This document shows, piece after piece, positions 53,092 to 62,298 of a stretch of 64,000 nucleotides of DNA. The position numbers and the translations under genes are program-made. The notes under the pieces are model-generated. The model had not been told where the DNA came from, searched no databases, and saw only the letters and a program-made list of their open reading frames with translations. The stretch covers positions 2,108,001 to 2,172,000 of the forward strand of contig CBDIDV010000002.1 of the NCBI GenBank assembly GCA_965277875.1. The letters run 5' to 3'. Source of the stretch: CAWFQB01 sp965277875 (GTDB lineage: Bacteria > Armatimonadota > Chthonomonadetes > Chthonomonadales > Chthonomonadaceae). Positions within the stretch are counted from its first letter, which is position 1. Every line of letters starts with the position of its first letter.

Positions 53092-56028
53092 TCATTGCTG
53101 ACGCCAGCCGTCCCGGTAGGGAACAGATATGGTAACGACCGCTTCGCCGCGCTCGGTCTGGTTCGCAAACGTCAGTTTGCCCTTAAAATCGCGCTCGATC
53201 AGTGTGCGGGTCAGGCCCAGGCCGATTTTGGCGTTCTTGGTAACGTCAAAGCCTGCCGCAAACCCCGGCCCGTCGTCCCCAACCGTCAACTCTATGCTGT
53301 CGGGCAGACGTTTTAGCGCGATGCTGAGGCGCAGCTCCCTGCGTCCTCGCCCGCCATGCCGCACACCGTTGACGATCAATTCGTTGGCGGCAAGACCCAG
53401 AGCGGATGCCATTTTGCTGGGCAGGATAATATCCTGCGCATCAATATCGGTATGTATGCGCCGGCCTTCCGTTACGGACGCGGTCATCAGCAGAGGAACC
53501 AGACTGTCGAGCATGTGCCGCGCATTAACGCGGCTGTTGTGAATATCTTCGCTTAACAGTTCATGTACGGCGGCAATGGTACGTACCTCGCGCATGGCAT
53601 GGTTTAGACCCTCCTGCGCCACGGTGTTTTTGTGTGTCGCGCCAGTCGGCGACGCGGCCTCCTGCTTGCCCGCATCCTCCGCTTCCATCCGGTAGATGTC
53701 GAGAATCGAAATCACCGCCTGGAGATTATTCTTGATGCGATGGTGTGTTTCCTCCATCGCCCATTGTAATTGTTCGGCGCGGCGCGTGGCTTCCGCATAC
53801 GACTGCGCGTTCTGGGTGGCTGCGGCAAGTTGGCCTGCCGCCTGCCGGGCCAGGGCGAGATGATTTTCTCCAAACGCCGCGCTGTTTCCTTCCTTATCTT
53901 TTGCAGTATTTTTTGCAGTATTTTTTGCAGTATTTTTTGTAGTGTCGGTTGTAATATATTTTGCAGACTCAAATTCCAGCGCGCCCAGCAGTTTCCGGTG
54001 AACGATCAGCGGAATGACGATCCGGCCTTCCGTGATACTGCCGACGATATTTGCCTCAAAATTTTCCTCAGAATATTCCTCAGAGGGTTCAGAATGCGTT
54101 TCGCCGCTTTGTACCTGGCTTGTTTCGAGCGCATCGCGCAGACGGTCGCTCGAAGGGAGAAACTGCTGTTGTCCCATGAGGCGAACAGGCAGGGATGCGC
54201 CGGCTTTCACAATCCACATTTGAACGCTGAACCGCGGATCGCCATGTTCTTCGTTTTGTGCCACCGACGCTGTATAGCCATTGGAAAGAATGTCAGGCCT
54301 GGCGCCCACCCGGGGGGCTGCAAAGGAGGCGGCCGACCCGGTCTGCCCTGTGTCCGGCTGCGCGGGGCGAAGTGGTTTTCCGCGCAATCTACGCAGCAGA
54401 TCGGTCTCGTCGTCGTCCGCGTCCGGGTACTCCTGACTCCAGCTTTGACTGTCCGACAGGAGAGGAAGCAGGGCCAGCCGCGCCTGCCCATAGGGAATCA
54501 GGCTGCGGACTTCGCGTAAAAAGGCGGGGACGAGGGCTTCGATTTCCAGGCTGTTGACGAGGACACGGGTGATGCGGGCCAGCGCGTCCAGTTCCTCGCT
54601 TCGGGCGCGGGCGCGGGCGTACTGCTCTGCGCTGTGCAGCACAAAAGCGGCCTGCCCCGCATAGGTACGCAGAACGCGCACGTCCTCGTCCGTAAACTTT
54701 GCTGCCCCGGTCGCATCCGCCTGCTTGTCGCAGGCGCACAGGATACCGACGGGCTGACCATGCGCGATCAGAGGAACCACAAGCACGCTTGCAACGTTCC
54801 AATCACGCAATTGCTGGTACAGCGCGCCGTCTTTCTCCCCCACGACATCGTTGCTGAGTATGGTGGCGTTGCCGAACAGCAGGTCATGCGCCCACTCCCC
54901 CGGCACGACCGGAACGCTTGTCCCGTCAAGCTGCGCGTCCTCAAACCCCCAGGAGGGCAGCAGGGGAACGAGCGTGTTTTGGCCCGGCTCGTAACTCCAG
55001 AGCGTGGCGCGGGATGCCTGCAATACGCCGGCGACGTGACGGGTCAGATATGCGTGCATCTCCTGCGGGGACGCGCTGACGGAAAGATGTCCCGCCGTCT
55101 CGAACAGGCTTTCCAGGGTGCGGGCGCGTCGCGCATCGGCCTGAGCCAGCTCTCGGAAACGCCGCTCGCCCTCGCGCTGCGCGGTGATGTCGCGAAACAC
55201 ATTGACACCCAGCGTGACGGTTCCGTCCGGCGCGCGCATACCGGGGCAGCCGCCAAACATCGTCACCACCTGAGACCCGTCCGGGCGCGTGAATCCGACT
55301 TCCTGATCGTAAAAGGTTTCGCCGCGCAGCGCGCGCCATTGCGGCCACTGCTCCGGCTTGAGCGCGACCCCTTCCGGCCCCGCGAGCGCAAACGGGGGCG
55401 ACGACGGCAGACCGACCGCATCGCCGGATCGCGGCTCCATCTGCCGTCTCAATTCCTCTTCAGACAACCGGCCCATAATCAGCAGGGCGGCGGGGTTGCT
55501 GTCGAGCAGCCCTCCCCGGCTGTCCCAGAGCGTGATGCCGACATTGGTGGTGTTGAACACGGCGGACAGTTTAGCGCGCTCGGCGTCCAGGTCACGCAGC
55601 AGGGCGCGGGTGTCCTGCAAAGCGCGATGCGAGTAAAAGGCGGCAACGAGTCCGAGCAGGCCGAACACGCCGATCACGCAATCCTGAATGTCGTGCATTG
55701 CGCCGATGGTCTGCTTGGCGTGTTCCTGTTGGCGCAGGGCTTCGTCAAGCGCGGTCTGCGCTTCGCCGCCCCCGCCGCGCATCAAGCCAGCGCCAGGCGG
55801 CGTCCGGGCGGGAGCGACCGGGTGCAGGGTTCGTACCTGCCGCTGCGCGCGGTCTACCGAAGCAAGCAGTTCCTGTTCGTTGACATTGATTAAGACGCCC
55901 GTAATGACCGGGCCGATCACCATGATAAGCAAAGCGAAGCCGACGAACAGCAGTTTGCTGTCGGCGGCCTCCACCTGAAACCGCTGGCGCAGCGGCGTAT
56001 GTTTGTTAGCTATCATCTTAGCTATCAT
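53092..56028 (-). CDS. Membrane PAS/GAF sensor kinase, HisKA_2 type
   Basis: Started at MIAKMIANKHTPLRQRFQVE the protein has 978 residues (the frame opens at 56112). Two helices (KLLFVGFALLIMVIGPVITG; CVIGVFGLLGLVAAFYSHRA) flank a small outer loop. A PAS domain follows (FNTTNVGITLWDSRGG), then two GAF domains. HisKA_2 is at METTHHRIKNNLQAVISILD (as METHHRIKNNLQ) and the ATPase part has LAANELIVNGVRHGG and VGDDGPGFAAG. Four NTAK repeats encoded by a 12-bp tandem repeat (53901-53936) lie in the second GAF region. It should phosphorylate the ANTAR protein. Confidence 0.88.
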   Translation of the reverse strand: MIAKMIANKHTPLRQRFQVEAADSKLLFVGFALLIMVIGPVITGVLINVNEQELLASVDRAQRQVRTLHPVAPARTPPGAGLMRGGGGEAQTALDEALRQQEHAKQTIGAMHDIQDCVIGVFGLLGLVAAFYSHRALQDTRALLRDLDAERAKLSAVFNTTNVGITLWDSRGGLLDSNPAALLIMGRLSEEELRRQMEPRSGDAVGLPSSPPFALAGPEGVALKPEQWPQWRALRGETFYDQEVGFTRPDGSQVVTMFGGCPGMRAPDGTVTLGVNVFRDITAQREGERRFRELAQADARRARTLESLFETAGHLSVSASPQEMHAYLTRHVAGVLQASRATLWSYEPGQNTLVPLLPSWGFEDAQLDGTSVPVVPGEWAHDLLFGNATILSNDVVGEKDGALYQQLRDWNVASVLVVPLIAHGQPVGILCACDKQADATGAAKFTDEDVRVLRTYAGQAAFVLHSAEQYARARARSEELDALARITRVLVNSLEIEALVPAFLREVRSLIPYGQARLALLPLLSDSQSWSQEYPDADDDETDLLRRLRGKPLRPAQPDTGQTGSAASFAAPRVGARPDILSNGYTASVAQNEEHGDPRFSVQMWIVKAGASLPVRLMGQQQFLPSSDRLRDALETSQVQSGETHSEPSEEYSEENFEANIVGSITEGRIVIPLIVHRKLLGALEFESAKYITTDTTKNTAKNTAKNTAKDKEGNSAAFGENHLALARQAAGQLAAATQNAQSYAEATRRAEQLQWAMEETHHRIKNNLQAVISILDIYRMEAEDAGKQEAASPTGATHKNTVAQEGLNHAMREVRTIAAVHELLSEDIHNSRVNARHMLDSLVPLLMTASVTEGRRIHTDIDAQDIILPSKMASALGLAANELIVNGVRHGGRGRRELRLSIALKRLPDSIELTVGDDGPGFAAGFDVTKNAKIGLGLTRTLIERDFKGKLTFANQTERGEAVVTISVPYRDGWRQQ

Positions 56029-56481
56029 CAAGGAACCCTGCACTTTCGAGCCGTCAAGAGCCGAGCGGCACAGGCAGAGAGCCACAATGCTTTCTCTGCC
56101 GACACCCTGCAACGGGGTTCGTATTTTCTGTCAGGCGCTCGGCTCGCGCCGCATCAGGGCAGCGTAGAATGGCCGTAGATTTCAACCTGCTTCTTTAATC
56201 TAATTGCGGTTTTTTCCTCAGCGGCGAAAACAATCGGCTGGACACGGTTTGGACAGGGTTAAGGTATACACAAATATACACAAAGGCGGCGTGTCCCGTG
56301 TCAGCCGCGCGCATCAGCAAAGACGGTCTTTTGTTATGATTTGTTCCTGCCGGATACGCCTATTGATATAGGCAGGCAGGCGTTGTAACAAAGGTTCCGC
56401 GTTTTCATTACAGACAACAGAGGATTTTGTGCCGGTAAAAGCGAAACAATATCCTAAGACAATTCAGGAGAAACACGCGCC
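56029..56481. promoter_or_regulatory. Divergent region upstream of nikR with nested palindrome
   Basis: Bases 56346-56376 hold CCTGCC..GGCAGG enclosing GCCTAT-TGAT-ATAGGC. It does not match the E. coli NikR site (GTATGA-N16-TCATAC) and could be an operator or a terminator. AGGAG at 56467 is the ribosome binding site of nikR. No gene is seen in these 453 bases. Confidence 0.4.
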
Positions 56482-56970
56482 ATGCCGCAGCATAGAAGTC
56501 AGGATGAGACGTTACCGGATGCGGGCGAGCGGGCGGAAGGTGCAGCGGAAGAACTGGTACGCTTCGGCATTTCGATGCCCGCCCCCCTTGTGCGTGACCT
56601 GGACGAGTGGCGCAAAGGACGCGGCTACGCCAATCGTTCCGAGGCCCTGCGCGATCTGGTACGGGACGCGCTTGTCGAAACGCGCTATGACAAGGGCGCG
56701 CCCGATCAGGAAATGGTGGGCGTCGTGACCATCGTGTACGATCATACGACGCGGCAGCTAAGCGACCATCTTACCGATATGCAGCACCACGCCCACCACA
56801 TCTCGCAGGCCACGCTGCACATCCATCTTAACCCGGACAACTGCCTCGAAGTGATCGTGCTGCGCGGCCCCCGCTCCGAAGTCGCCGAACTTGCCGACCA
56901 TCTTATCAGCACTAAAGGCGTACTGCACGGCAAGTTCATTCCGACCACGACCGGCGAAGACATCGCCTGA
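56482..56970 (+). CDS. nikR: NikR, nickel-responsive regulator
   Basis: The 162-residue protein has a ribbon-helix-helix domain (LVRFGISMPAPLVRDLDEWR and NRSEALRDLVRDAL) and an ACT-like metal-binding domain. The Ni ligands line up with E. coli H76, H87, H89 and C95 as H102, H113, H115 and C121 in QHHAHHISQATLHIHLNPDN then C. About 25 extra residues precede the DNA-binding domain. It represses nickel uptake genes when nickel is bound. A NicO-type gene and other metal-related genes follow. Confidence 0.93.
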   Translation: MPQHRSQDETLPDAGERAEGAAEELVRFGISMPAPLVRDLDEWRKGRGYANRSEALRDLVRDALVETRYDKGAPDQEMVGVVTIVYDHTTRQLSDHLTDMQHHAHHISQATLHIHLNPDNCLEVIVLRGPRSEVAELADHLISTKGVLHGKFIPTTTGEDIA

Positions 56971-56994
56971 CACACGTTTGCTTGCCGCCTGCCC

Positions 56995-57861
56995 ATGTTT
57001 GCCGCACTGCCCGCGAACCGCGCCAAATCTATGCCTGATTGGAAACAACGCCTGCGTGATCTGTTTATCGCTCCCGAACCGGGCGTGCCTTTAGACGTGC
57101 TTGGCACAGACACTGCGCGGTTCGCGGCCCTGCCGCGTGGGGCCACGGTCTGCATCAAGGTGTCATGCGCGTATGATCTGCCCTACCCGTTTGCGGTGTC
57201 GGGGGCATTTGTCGCCCGCACGGTGGAGGAAATTCACGCGGCCAACCCGAATTTGCGGATACTGTTGACGGAGGGAGGCGTTCGCGACGTTTCCGTGACC
57301 GCGATGGCCGCGCGGCACGGCCTGGACGCCATACCTCACGCCCGCTTTGTAGACGCCGAAGCGGGCGGCACGATCTACGTCGCCAATCCCGCTCCGGCCC
57401 CGTATCGTATGGAGGGGTTTCACCTTCCCGCTATGTGGGTCGAGGCCGATCTGCGTGTCCTGCTGACAACGTGCAAACTCCGCAGCCACCACTTTCAGCG
57501 CTGGTTCAGCGGGGGAACCCGCAACATGATTGGACTGCTGCCCCGCGCCCACTACAAATTGGGCGGCAGCAAGCGCGACATGCGCAGTGAAATGCATCAG
57601 CGGGGCGTGGACGCCATAGTCGCCGACCTGTACGCCACGACCGGCCACAACCTGCTCACCATCCTCGACGCCCGCCTGCTGGCGCGGCAGGACGAGCATT
57701 TGCCCGTCCGCTTTACGCGCAGACTGGACAGCGTCATCGTTTGCGACGATCCCGCGCAGGCCGATGAGCGGATGGCCGACCTGCTGCACCTGCCGTTCAC
57801 GCCCCCTTACCTTGCCATGATCGCCAAAGCGCAGGCCACGCTCCCGGTTGTACAAGGATGA
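56995..57861 (+). CDS. DUF362-family protein
   Basis: The 288-residue protein matches DUF362: ATVCIKVSCAYDLPYPFAVS, ILLTEGGVRDVSVTAMAARHG, LTTCKLRSHHFQRWFSGGTR and NMIGLLPRAHYKLGGSKRDM. There is no ferredoxin part. Start 56995 lies 24 bases after nikR; the ATG at 57031 is another option, and neither has a clear Shine-Dalgarno. It is probably co-transcribed with nikR. Function unknown. Confidence 0.72.
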   Translation: MFAALPANRAKSMPDWKQRLRDLFIAPEPGVPLDVLGTDTARFAALPRGATVCIKVSCAYDLPYPFAVSGAFVARTVEEIHAANPNLRILLTEGGVRDVSVTAMAARHGLDAIPHARFVDAEAGGTIYVANPAPAPYRMEGFHLPAMWVEADLRVLLTTCKLRSHHFQRWFSGGTRNMIGLLPRAHYKLGGSKRDMRSEMHQRGVDAIVADLYATTGHNLLTILDARLLARQDEHLPVRFTRRLDSVIVCDDPAQADERMADLLHLPFTPPYLAMIAKAQATLPVVQG

Positions 57862-57878
57862 AAGGATGATAGGTGCAT

Positions 57879-57979
57879 AGCCGCAAATGAACGCAAATGA
57901 ACGCAAATCATTCACAAACCTGCTCGTGGGACGTAAAAGCAGCCTGTCTATTCGCGTTCATTCGCGTTCATTTGCGGCT
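57879..57979. repeat. Inverted pair of GCCGCAAATGAACG repeats (copies 3 and 4)
   Basis: The 30-base left arm starting at 57880 (AGCCGCAAATGAACGCAAAT..) and the right arm ending at 57979 are inverted copies with two mismatches, about 40 bases apart. Together they fold as a long hairpin between the DUF362 and CorA-like genes. Confidence 0.75.
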
Positions 57980-58011
57980 GTCTATTCTTTTGTTTTACAG
58001 GGGTTGCTGTA

Positions 58012-58986
58012 ATGCTGCGAGTGGATGTAGGGCAGGAGAAACAGGTGCGAAGCGGCGTACCGCTTGGACAGATGCACGACGCGCTCAAACAGTCCAATCA
58101 GATCGTATGGCTGGATATGCAGGACCCGGACGGCGGCGATTGGCAGCTGCTCGCGGACACTTTTCAGTTTCACCCGCTCGCCCTCGAAGACGCCCACAAG
58201 CAGAACCAGCGCCCCAAGATAGACCCCTACGACGGCTATCTGTTTCTGACCCTGCGGACATGGCGCGGCTTTCAAAGCGCGACGGACGACCTGACGGAAG
58301 TGACCGGCGAGATAGACATTTTTCTTGGGACGCGCTACATGGTCACGCTGCACCGGGGCGAGTGCGCCCCCGTCAGTCAGGCCCGCGCCCGCTGGGAACA
58401 GCGCTCGGAATGGATGCCCAACGAAGCGGGATTTCTGCTGTACCTCCTCCTCGATAACGTCGTGGACAGCTTCTTTCCCGCGATGGATGTGATTGACAAA
58501 GAGATAGACACGCTGGAGAACGCCATTTACGCGCAGGGCGTCACACTGGACATACTGCCCGCGCTCGCCCTGCGTAAACGCCTGCTATTGCTGCGCCAGA
58601 CGGTCGCGCCGCTCCGTGACATGCTCAGTCAACTGCTCCGCGCGGGTCAGCCTCTGCTCTCTAAAAACAGCCGCGTCTACTATCAGGATGTGATAGACCA
58701 CACCACGCGCCTTGTGGAGCAGATAGACCTGCATCGCGAGATCGTCAACGGCATTCTGGACGCCATCATGGCGCAGACCAACAACCGCTTGAATCAGGTG
58801 GTGAAAACGCTGACGGGCATTTCGACCGTCCTGATGAGCGCGGCCCTGATCGCGGCCATCAGCAGCCTGAGCTATACAAATACGCTTAATGCTCATTCGC
58901 CGCGCGGCTTCTGGGCCGTTATCGGCAGCATGGCAGTCGTTTCGCTCGGCCTGCTCGCCTACTTCCGCCGCATCAAGTGGTTTTGA
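58012..58986 (+). CDS. CorA-like divalent cation transporter lacking the GMN motif
   Basis: The 324-residue protein has the CorA layout: N-terminal alpha/beta domain (PLALEDAHKQNQRPKIDPYD), long helix pair (RQTVAPLRDMLSQLLRAGQP; VIDHTTRLVEQIDLHREIVN) and two C-terminal membrane helices (TGISTVLMSAALIAAI and GFWAVIGSMAVVSLGLLAYF). The selectivity motif GMN expected at the end of the first helix is replaced by SLS (residues about 285-287, in AAISSLSYTN). Transport of Mg, Co or Ni is therefore uncertain. The positive end RRIKWF is kept. Confidence 0.8.
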   Translation: MLRVDVGQEKQVRSGVPLGQMHDALKQSNQIVWLDMQDPDGGDWQLLADTFQFHPLALEDAHKQNQRPKIDPYDGYLFLTLRTWRGFQSATDDLTEVTGEIDIFLGTRYMVTLHRGECAPVSQARARWEQRSEWMPNEAGFLLYLLLDNVVDSFFPAMDVIDKEIDTLENAIYAQGVTLDILPALALRKRLLLLRQTVAPLRDMLSQLLRAGQPLLSKNSRVYYQDVIDHTTRLVEQIDLHREIVNGILDAIMAQTNNRLNQVVKTLTGISTVLMSAALIAAISSLSYTNTLNAHSPRGFWAVIGSMAVVSLGLLAYFRRIKWF

Positions 58987-59032
58987 GCCTTCGACAGGGC
59001 CGCTCTTTCACACAGACAACGCAAACCACTGC

Positions 59033-60541
59033 CTAGAATTTGCCGGATAAGGCGCGGACGAACAGGGCTACGCCTACAATCGTCACAACGCCCGCGCTCA
59101 GGACGGACACGCCCGCCATTAATCGCCCACGCGCAGGCAAACGCTCCAGCAGGTTCCTGGCCCGCATCATCAACAGTCCGAGCAGGGTCAGCACGACCGC
59201 AAGCCCCAGGCTGAAACAAACGATCAGCAGCAGGCCGAACGCGATCCGGTGCAGGGCAATCGCGCTCAACATCACCACAAGCGCGGACGGACACGGCAGC
59301 GCGCCTCCCGTAATGCCCAGCCCGATCAGCGCGCGCAGCGAGACCTCTCCCCCTGCCCGCCGCTGATTATAAAACTCGTCCGGCTCGTCGTCATTTCCGA
59401 TGCTGGCAGCCACCTTCCCCTCTAAGCCTCTAAGCCTCTTCTCTTCTTGTCCCCCCTCCGCATTCCGCCACGCCTGCCACCGTCCCACCAATAGGCCAAC
59501 GCCCATCAAGGCTACCAATGCGCCCGATATAGCGCTGATGATTGGGAACAGCTTTTCGGGTACGATGCGCTGCGAGGCGAACAGGGTAATCAAGCCCAGC
59601 GCGAATACGCCCAGCGTGTGCGTCAGCGTGACCACAAGCCCCAGCAAGACGGCGTGCCAGGCCGTGCCTCGTGTGCCGACAAGGTACGCGGCCACCATCG
59701 CTTTGCCATGCCCCGGCGACAGCGCGTGAAGCGCGCCGAATGCAAACGCGCTGCCCAATGCCAGCAGCATCAGAGCGGGCGTCAGGTTCGCTGTGGCGAT
59801 AGACTGCGTAAATTTATCCTGCGGCGTGGCTGCGTTTTGATTACTCAGAATGGGAGGAGCGATCATGGAGGATGGTATGGGCTTGTCGGTCTGTGCGCCC
59901 TGCCGCGCTTTTACCAGAGTGAAACGCGCCTGCGTTGTTTGAGGCGGGGGAAGGCCGGGATCGGTGGGATACACAGTCAGTTCCTGGCTTATGTCTGAAG
60001 AGCCTGCGGAGGCATCGCGCACAAGGGCGGAAGGACTGACAACGATTTCCTTCCATCCGGTGCGCGTGGGGAAGTTGTTGTCTGCGTACTCGACGACGCG
60101 GGGCGTGTCTGCTCCGGCATCGGGAAGCGAGGCAATCAGGTTCAGCGTCAGGCGCAGGGTTTGCAGGCCGCCCGCGCCGGAGCGCAGGCTGATGGCGTCC
60201 GCAACTGTCCGGAGCGCGACGGCCTGCCCATTTACGTTCAGGGTGAGATTGCGGCCTAATTCAGCGCATTGCGCTTGCAGATACACTGTGCGCTCCGCGT
60301 CCGACACGATGCCGTCATGATTCGCGTCCAGCCGCTCCATTTCGCTGACGGTCGGGATCTCGGCCATGTCCAGCACGTAGCGGCCCACGATGCGCGTCTG
60401 GCCCGCGTCGGACTGCGCCACAAGACGCGTAAAGTGGCTGATGGAAAAATTGCCCATCGGGTGGGCAAAGAGTGAGTGCGGCAGCAGAAGGCAGGCCGAG
60501 GCCGTCAGCATCACTGTAAACGCGCGGACGCTTCTTCTCAA
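59033..60541 (-). CDS. NicO/RcnA-type nickel/cobalt transporter with extra exported domain
   Basis: The 502-residue protein has a signal peptide (LTASACLLLPHSLFAHPMGN) and a soluble exported domain up to ~240, including an EF-hand-like DANHDGIVSDAE. The NicO membrane part has FAFGALHALSPGHGKAMVAA with the H-x-x-x-P-G-H-x-K signature, VTLTHTLGVF, and GGALPCPSALVVMLSAIALH. A charged cytoplasmic loop lies at ~370-400. It should move Ni or Co across the membrane. NikR is encoded 2 kb away. Confidence 0.88.
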   Translation of the reverse strand: MRRSVRAFTVMLTASACLLLPHSLFAHPMGNFSISHFTRLVAQSDAGQTRIVGRYVLDMAEIPTVSEMERLDANHDGIVSDAERTVYLQAQCAELGRNLTLNVNGQAVALRTVADAISLRSGAGGLQTLRLTLNLIASLPDAGADTPRVVEYADNNFPTRTGWKEIVVSPSALVRDASAGSSDISQELTVYPTDPGLPPPQTTQARFTLVKARQGAQTDKPIPSSMIAPPILSNQNAATPQDKFTQSIATANLTPALMLLALGSAFAFGALHALSPGHGKAMVAAYLVGTRGTAWHAVLLGLVVTLTHTLGVFALGLITLFASQRIVPEKLFPIISAISGALVALMGVGLLVGRWQAWRNAEGGQEEKRLRGLEGKVAASIGNDDEPDEFYNQRRAGGEVSLRALIGLGITGGALPCPSALVVMLSAIALHRIAFGLLLIVCFSLGLAVVLTLLGLLMMRARNLLERLPARGRLMAGVSVLSAGVVTIVGVALFVRALSGKF

Positions 60542-60705
60542 AGTAGGCGGCTCATTTCTGTTCAGGCTTCGCGGCCCTGTTTTCGGTCTCGCTGCGCGGA
60601 GCGCCCTCTTCTACTCTCGACACCCTCGATGCGCCGGCTTGATTTCTGCGGGGCGCGACCGGCAGGTTTGCCGCGCCCCATTTCTGCCGTAAGTCAGTCC
60701 GTAAG

Positions 60706-62178
60706 TCAGCGTGTCCCGCCCGGAGTTTGCGCTGCCGAAGCATTTTGGCCCACCGTCAAGGTCGGCGGCATCTGCTCCGCGTCGCGGGAATGCGCGCCCA
60801 TTTCCTTGAGCGTGTCGGCGGCGACCGTGGCATAGAGCAGGCTGAAGTTCGGGTTTGCGTTTAGCGCCTCATACAAATCTTTTTTGGCGCTTATGAACTG
60901 CCCCTGCTTCGCGGCGATCATGCCCGCGTGGAACTTGAACAGCGCTTCGGGCGTGTTATGGGTCAGCGCCTTCTCGCTCATGTTCGCGGCATCCTGATAA
61001 CGGCCCGCCTTGTAATAGCACCAGGCCAGCGTGTCGGCCACATACACGTTCGGGCGCGTCTTGTACTCGATCTCTTCCTCGCGAACAGCCTGGGCGACAT
61101 TGCGGTCATGGTCGGCGTCAAACTGCGCGATCTGCATGTCGCCGCGTACGCCGTTGGCCCGCATCAGTTGGTGCGTGGCCTCCACCAGCGCGTACTGTTT
61201 GCGCGCGTCTTCGGGCTTTCCTGTCAACTGGTACAAGTCGCCCAGCGCCACAAGGGCGTCGTGCGTGGGAACCGCTTCGACCGCCTGCCTGTAATTATCA
61301 ATGGCGGCGGGATAGTCGCGCTTCATCGCCTTCAAGCGGCCCATCACGGTCAGCAGTTGGTAGTTGTGCGGCGTGTACTTCAATGCGTCCTGCAGCGTCT
61401 GTTCGGCGGGCATCATTTCGCCCGTGCTGATGAGCATGATGGCGAGCTGAGCGCGGCACCAAGCCGTATTTTCCGCGAATGGCCCGCCCGCTTTAATGGC
61501 TTTTGCCATCAGCCACTGGGCTTTGCGCTGATCGCCCGTCAGCCACAACAGATGCGCCCCCCGGCTGTACGAGGACGTATCCGGGCGTATGTCGAGCATC
61601 TGCTGATAATGCTTGTAGGCCGCGTCATAATTGCCCATTTCCACATCGGCATCGCCGATAAGCCCATACGCGTCGTTGTCTTTGGGGCTGATGGCAATGG
61701 CTCTGGTGGCCCACGCAATACTTTTCTCGAACTCGTGCCGCCCGCCATTGACCCAGGCAAGACCGTTCAGGGCAGGCACATTGTTCGGCTTCAACTCTAC
61801 GGCGCGCTGATAGGATTTTTCGGCGTGGGCGTAATACGTCACGTCAGCGGTCTCGCGGGCCTTCTGCATGTACGAGTCACCCAGGTTGACCCAGGCCATG
61901 TCGTCTTTGGCGTTCTTGTGTACCAGAACCGTCCACTTGGCGATAAGTTGATCGGACAGCGAATTAGTCGAAGGCGTGGAAGGTGCGGCAGGCGTCTCTT
62001 TCGGCGCGGCGACCGGCACGGCGGGCGGAGTAACCGCTATAGTGGTTGGGAGGAAAACGGGCGTCTGCCCTGCATCAGCTCTGGCGGCACGGTGTCCCAC
62101 TGACCACGCGGCGGCCCCGGCTCCAACGGCGAGGACGCAGACTATTCCTATTTTGCTGGCGTTGATGGTTTGCTTCAT
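60706..62178 (-). CDS. Exported TPR-repeat protein
   Basis: The 490-residue protein has a signal or anchor helix (GIVCVLAVGAGAAAWSVGHR), a Pro/Ala linker (35-70) and at least eight TPR units such as AKDDMAWVNLGDSYMQKARE and NNVPALNGLAWVNGGRHEFE. It lies upstream of the NicO gene on the same strand, 164 bases apart, and could be transcribed with it. The 164-base gap shows no convincing gene. The role is unknown. Confidence 0.8.
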   Translation of the reverse strand: MKQTINASKIGIVCVLAVGAGAAAWSVGHRAARADAGQTPVFLPTTIAVTPPAVPVAAPKETPAAPSTPSTNSLSDQLIAKWTVLVHKNAKDDMAWVNLGDSYMQKARETADVTYYAHAEKSYQRAVELKPNNVPALNGLAWVNGGRHEFEKSIAWATRAIAISPKDNDAYGLIGDADVEMGNYDAAYKHYQQMLDIRPDTSSYSRGAHLLWLTGDQRKAQWLMAKAIKAGGPFAENTAWCRAQLAIMLISTGEMMPAEQTLQDALKYTPHNYQLLTVMGRLKAMKRDYPAAIDNYRQAVEAVPTHDALVALGDLYQLTGKPEDARKQYALVEATHQLMRANGVRGDMQIAQFDADHDRNVAQAVREEEIEYKTRPNVYVADTLAWCYYKAGRYQDAANMSEKALTHNTPEALFKFHAGMIAAKQGQFISAKKDLYEALNANPNFSLLYATVAADTLKEMGAHSRDAEQMPPTLTVGQNASAAQTPGGTR

Positions 62179-62240
62179 GGCCTTCTGCCTTAACGCGAAT
62201 GTATGCTGACTTCACGCTTATCTGACTTATCTGATGCACA

Positions 62241-62282
62241 ATACGTCGGGCGTTACCCCCAATGTGATAACGCCCGACGTAT
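62241..62282. terminator. Intrinsic terminator of the DUF4331 gene
   Basis: A perfect 15-bp stem, ATACGTCGGGCGTTA (62241-62255) with TAACGCCCGACGTAT (62268-62282), has a 12-base loop. It lies 16 bases after the stop of the DUF4331 gene. Confidence 0.75.
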
Positions 62283-62298
62283 CGCGCGCCCTGCCTGT

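Noticed and set aside
56346..56376. Canonical NikR operator
   Set aside because: The palindrome does not match GTATGA-N16-TCATAC, so it was kept only as an unspecified palindrome.
60552..60743. 63-codon minus-strand ORF between the TPR and NicO genes
   Set aside because: It overlaps the TPR gene end, is Arg-rich and has no ribosome binding site or conserved motif.
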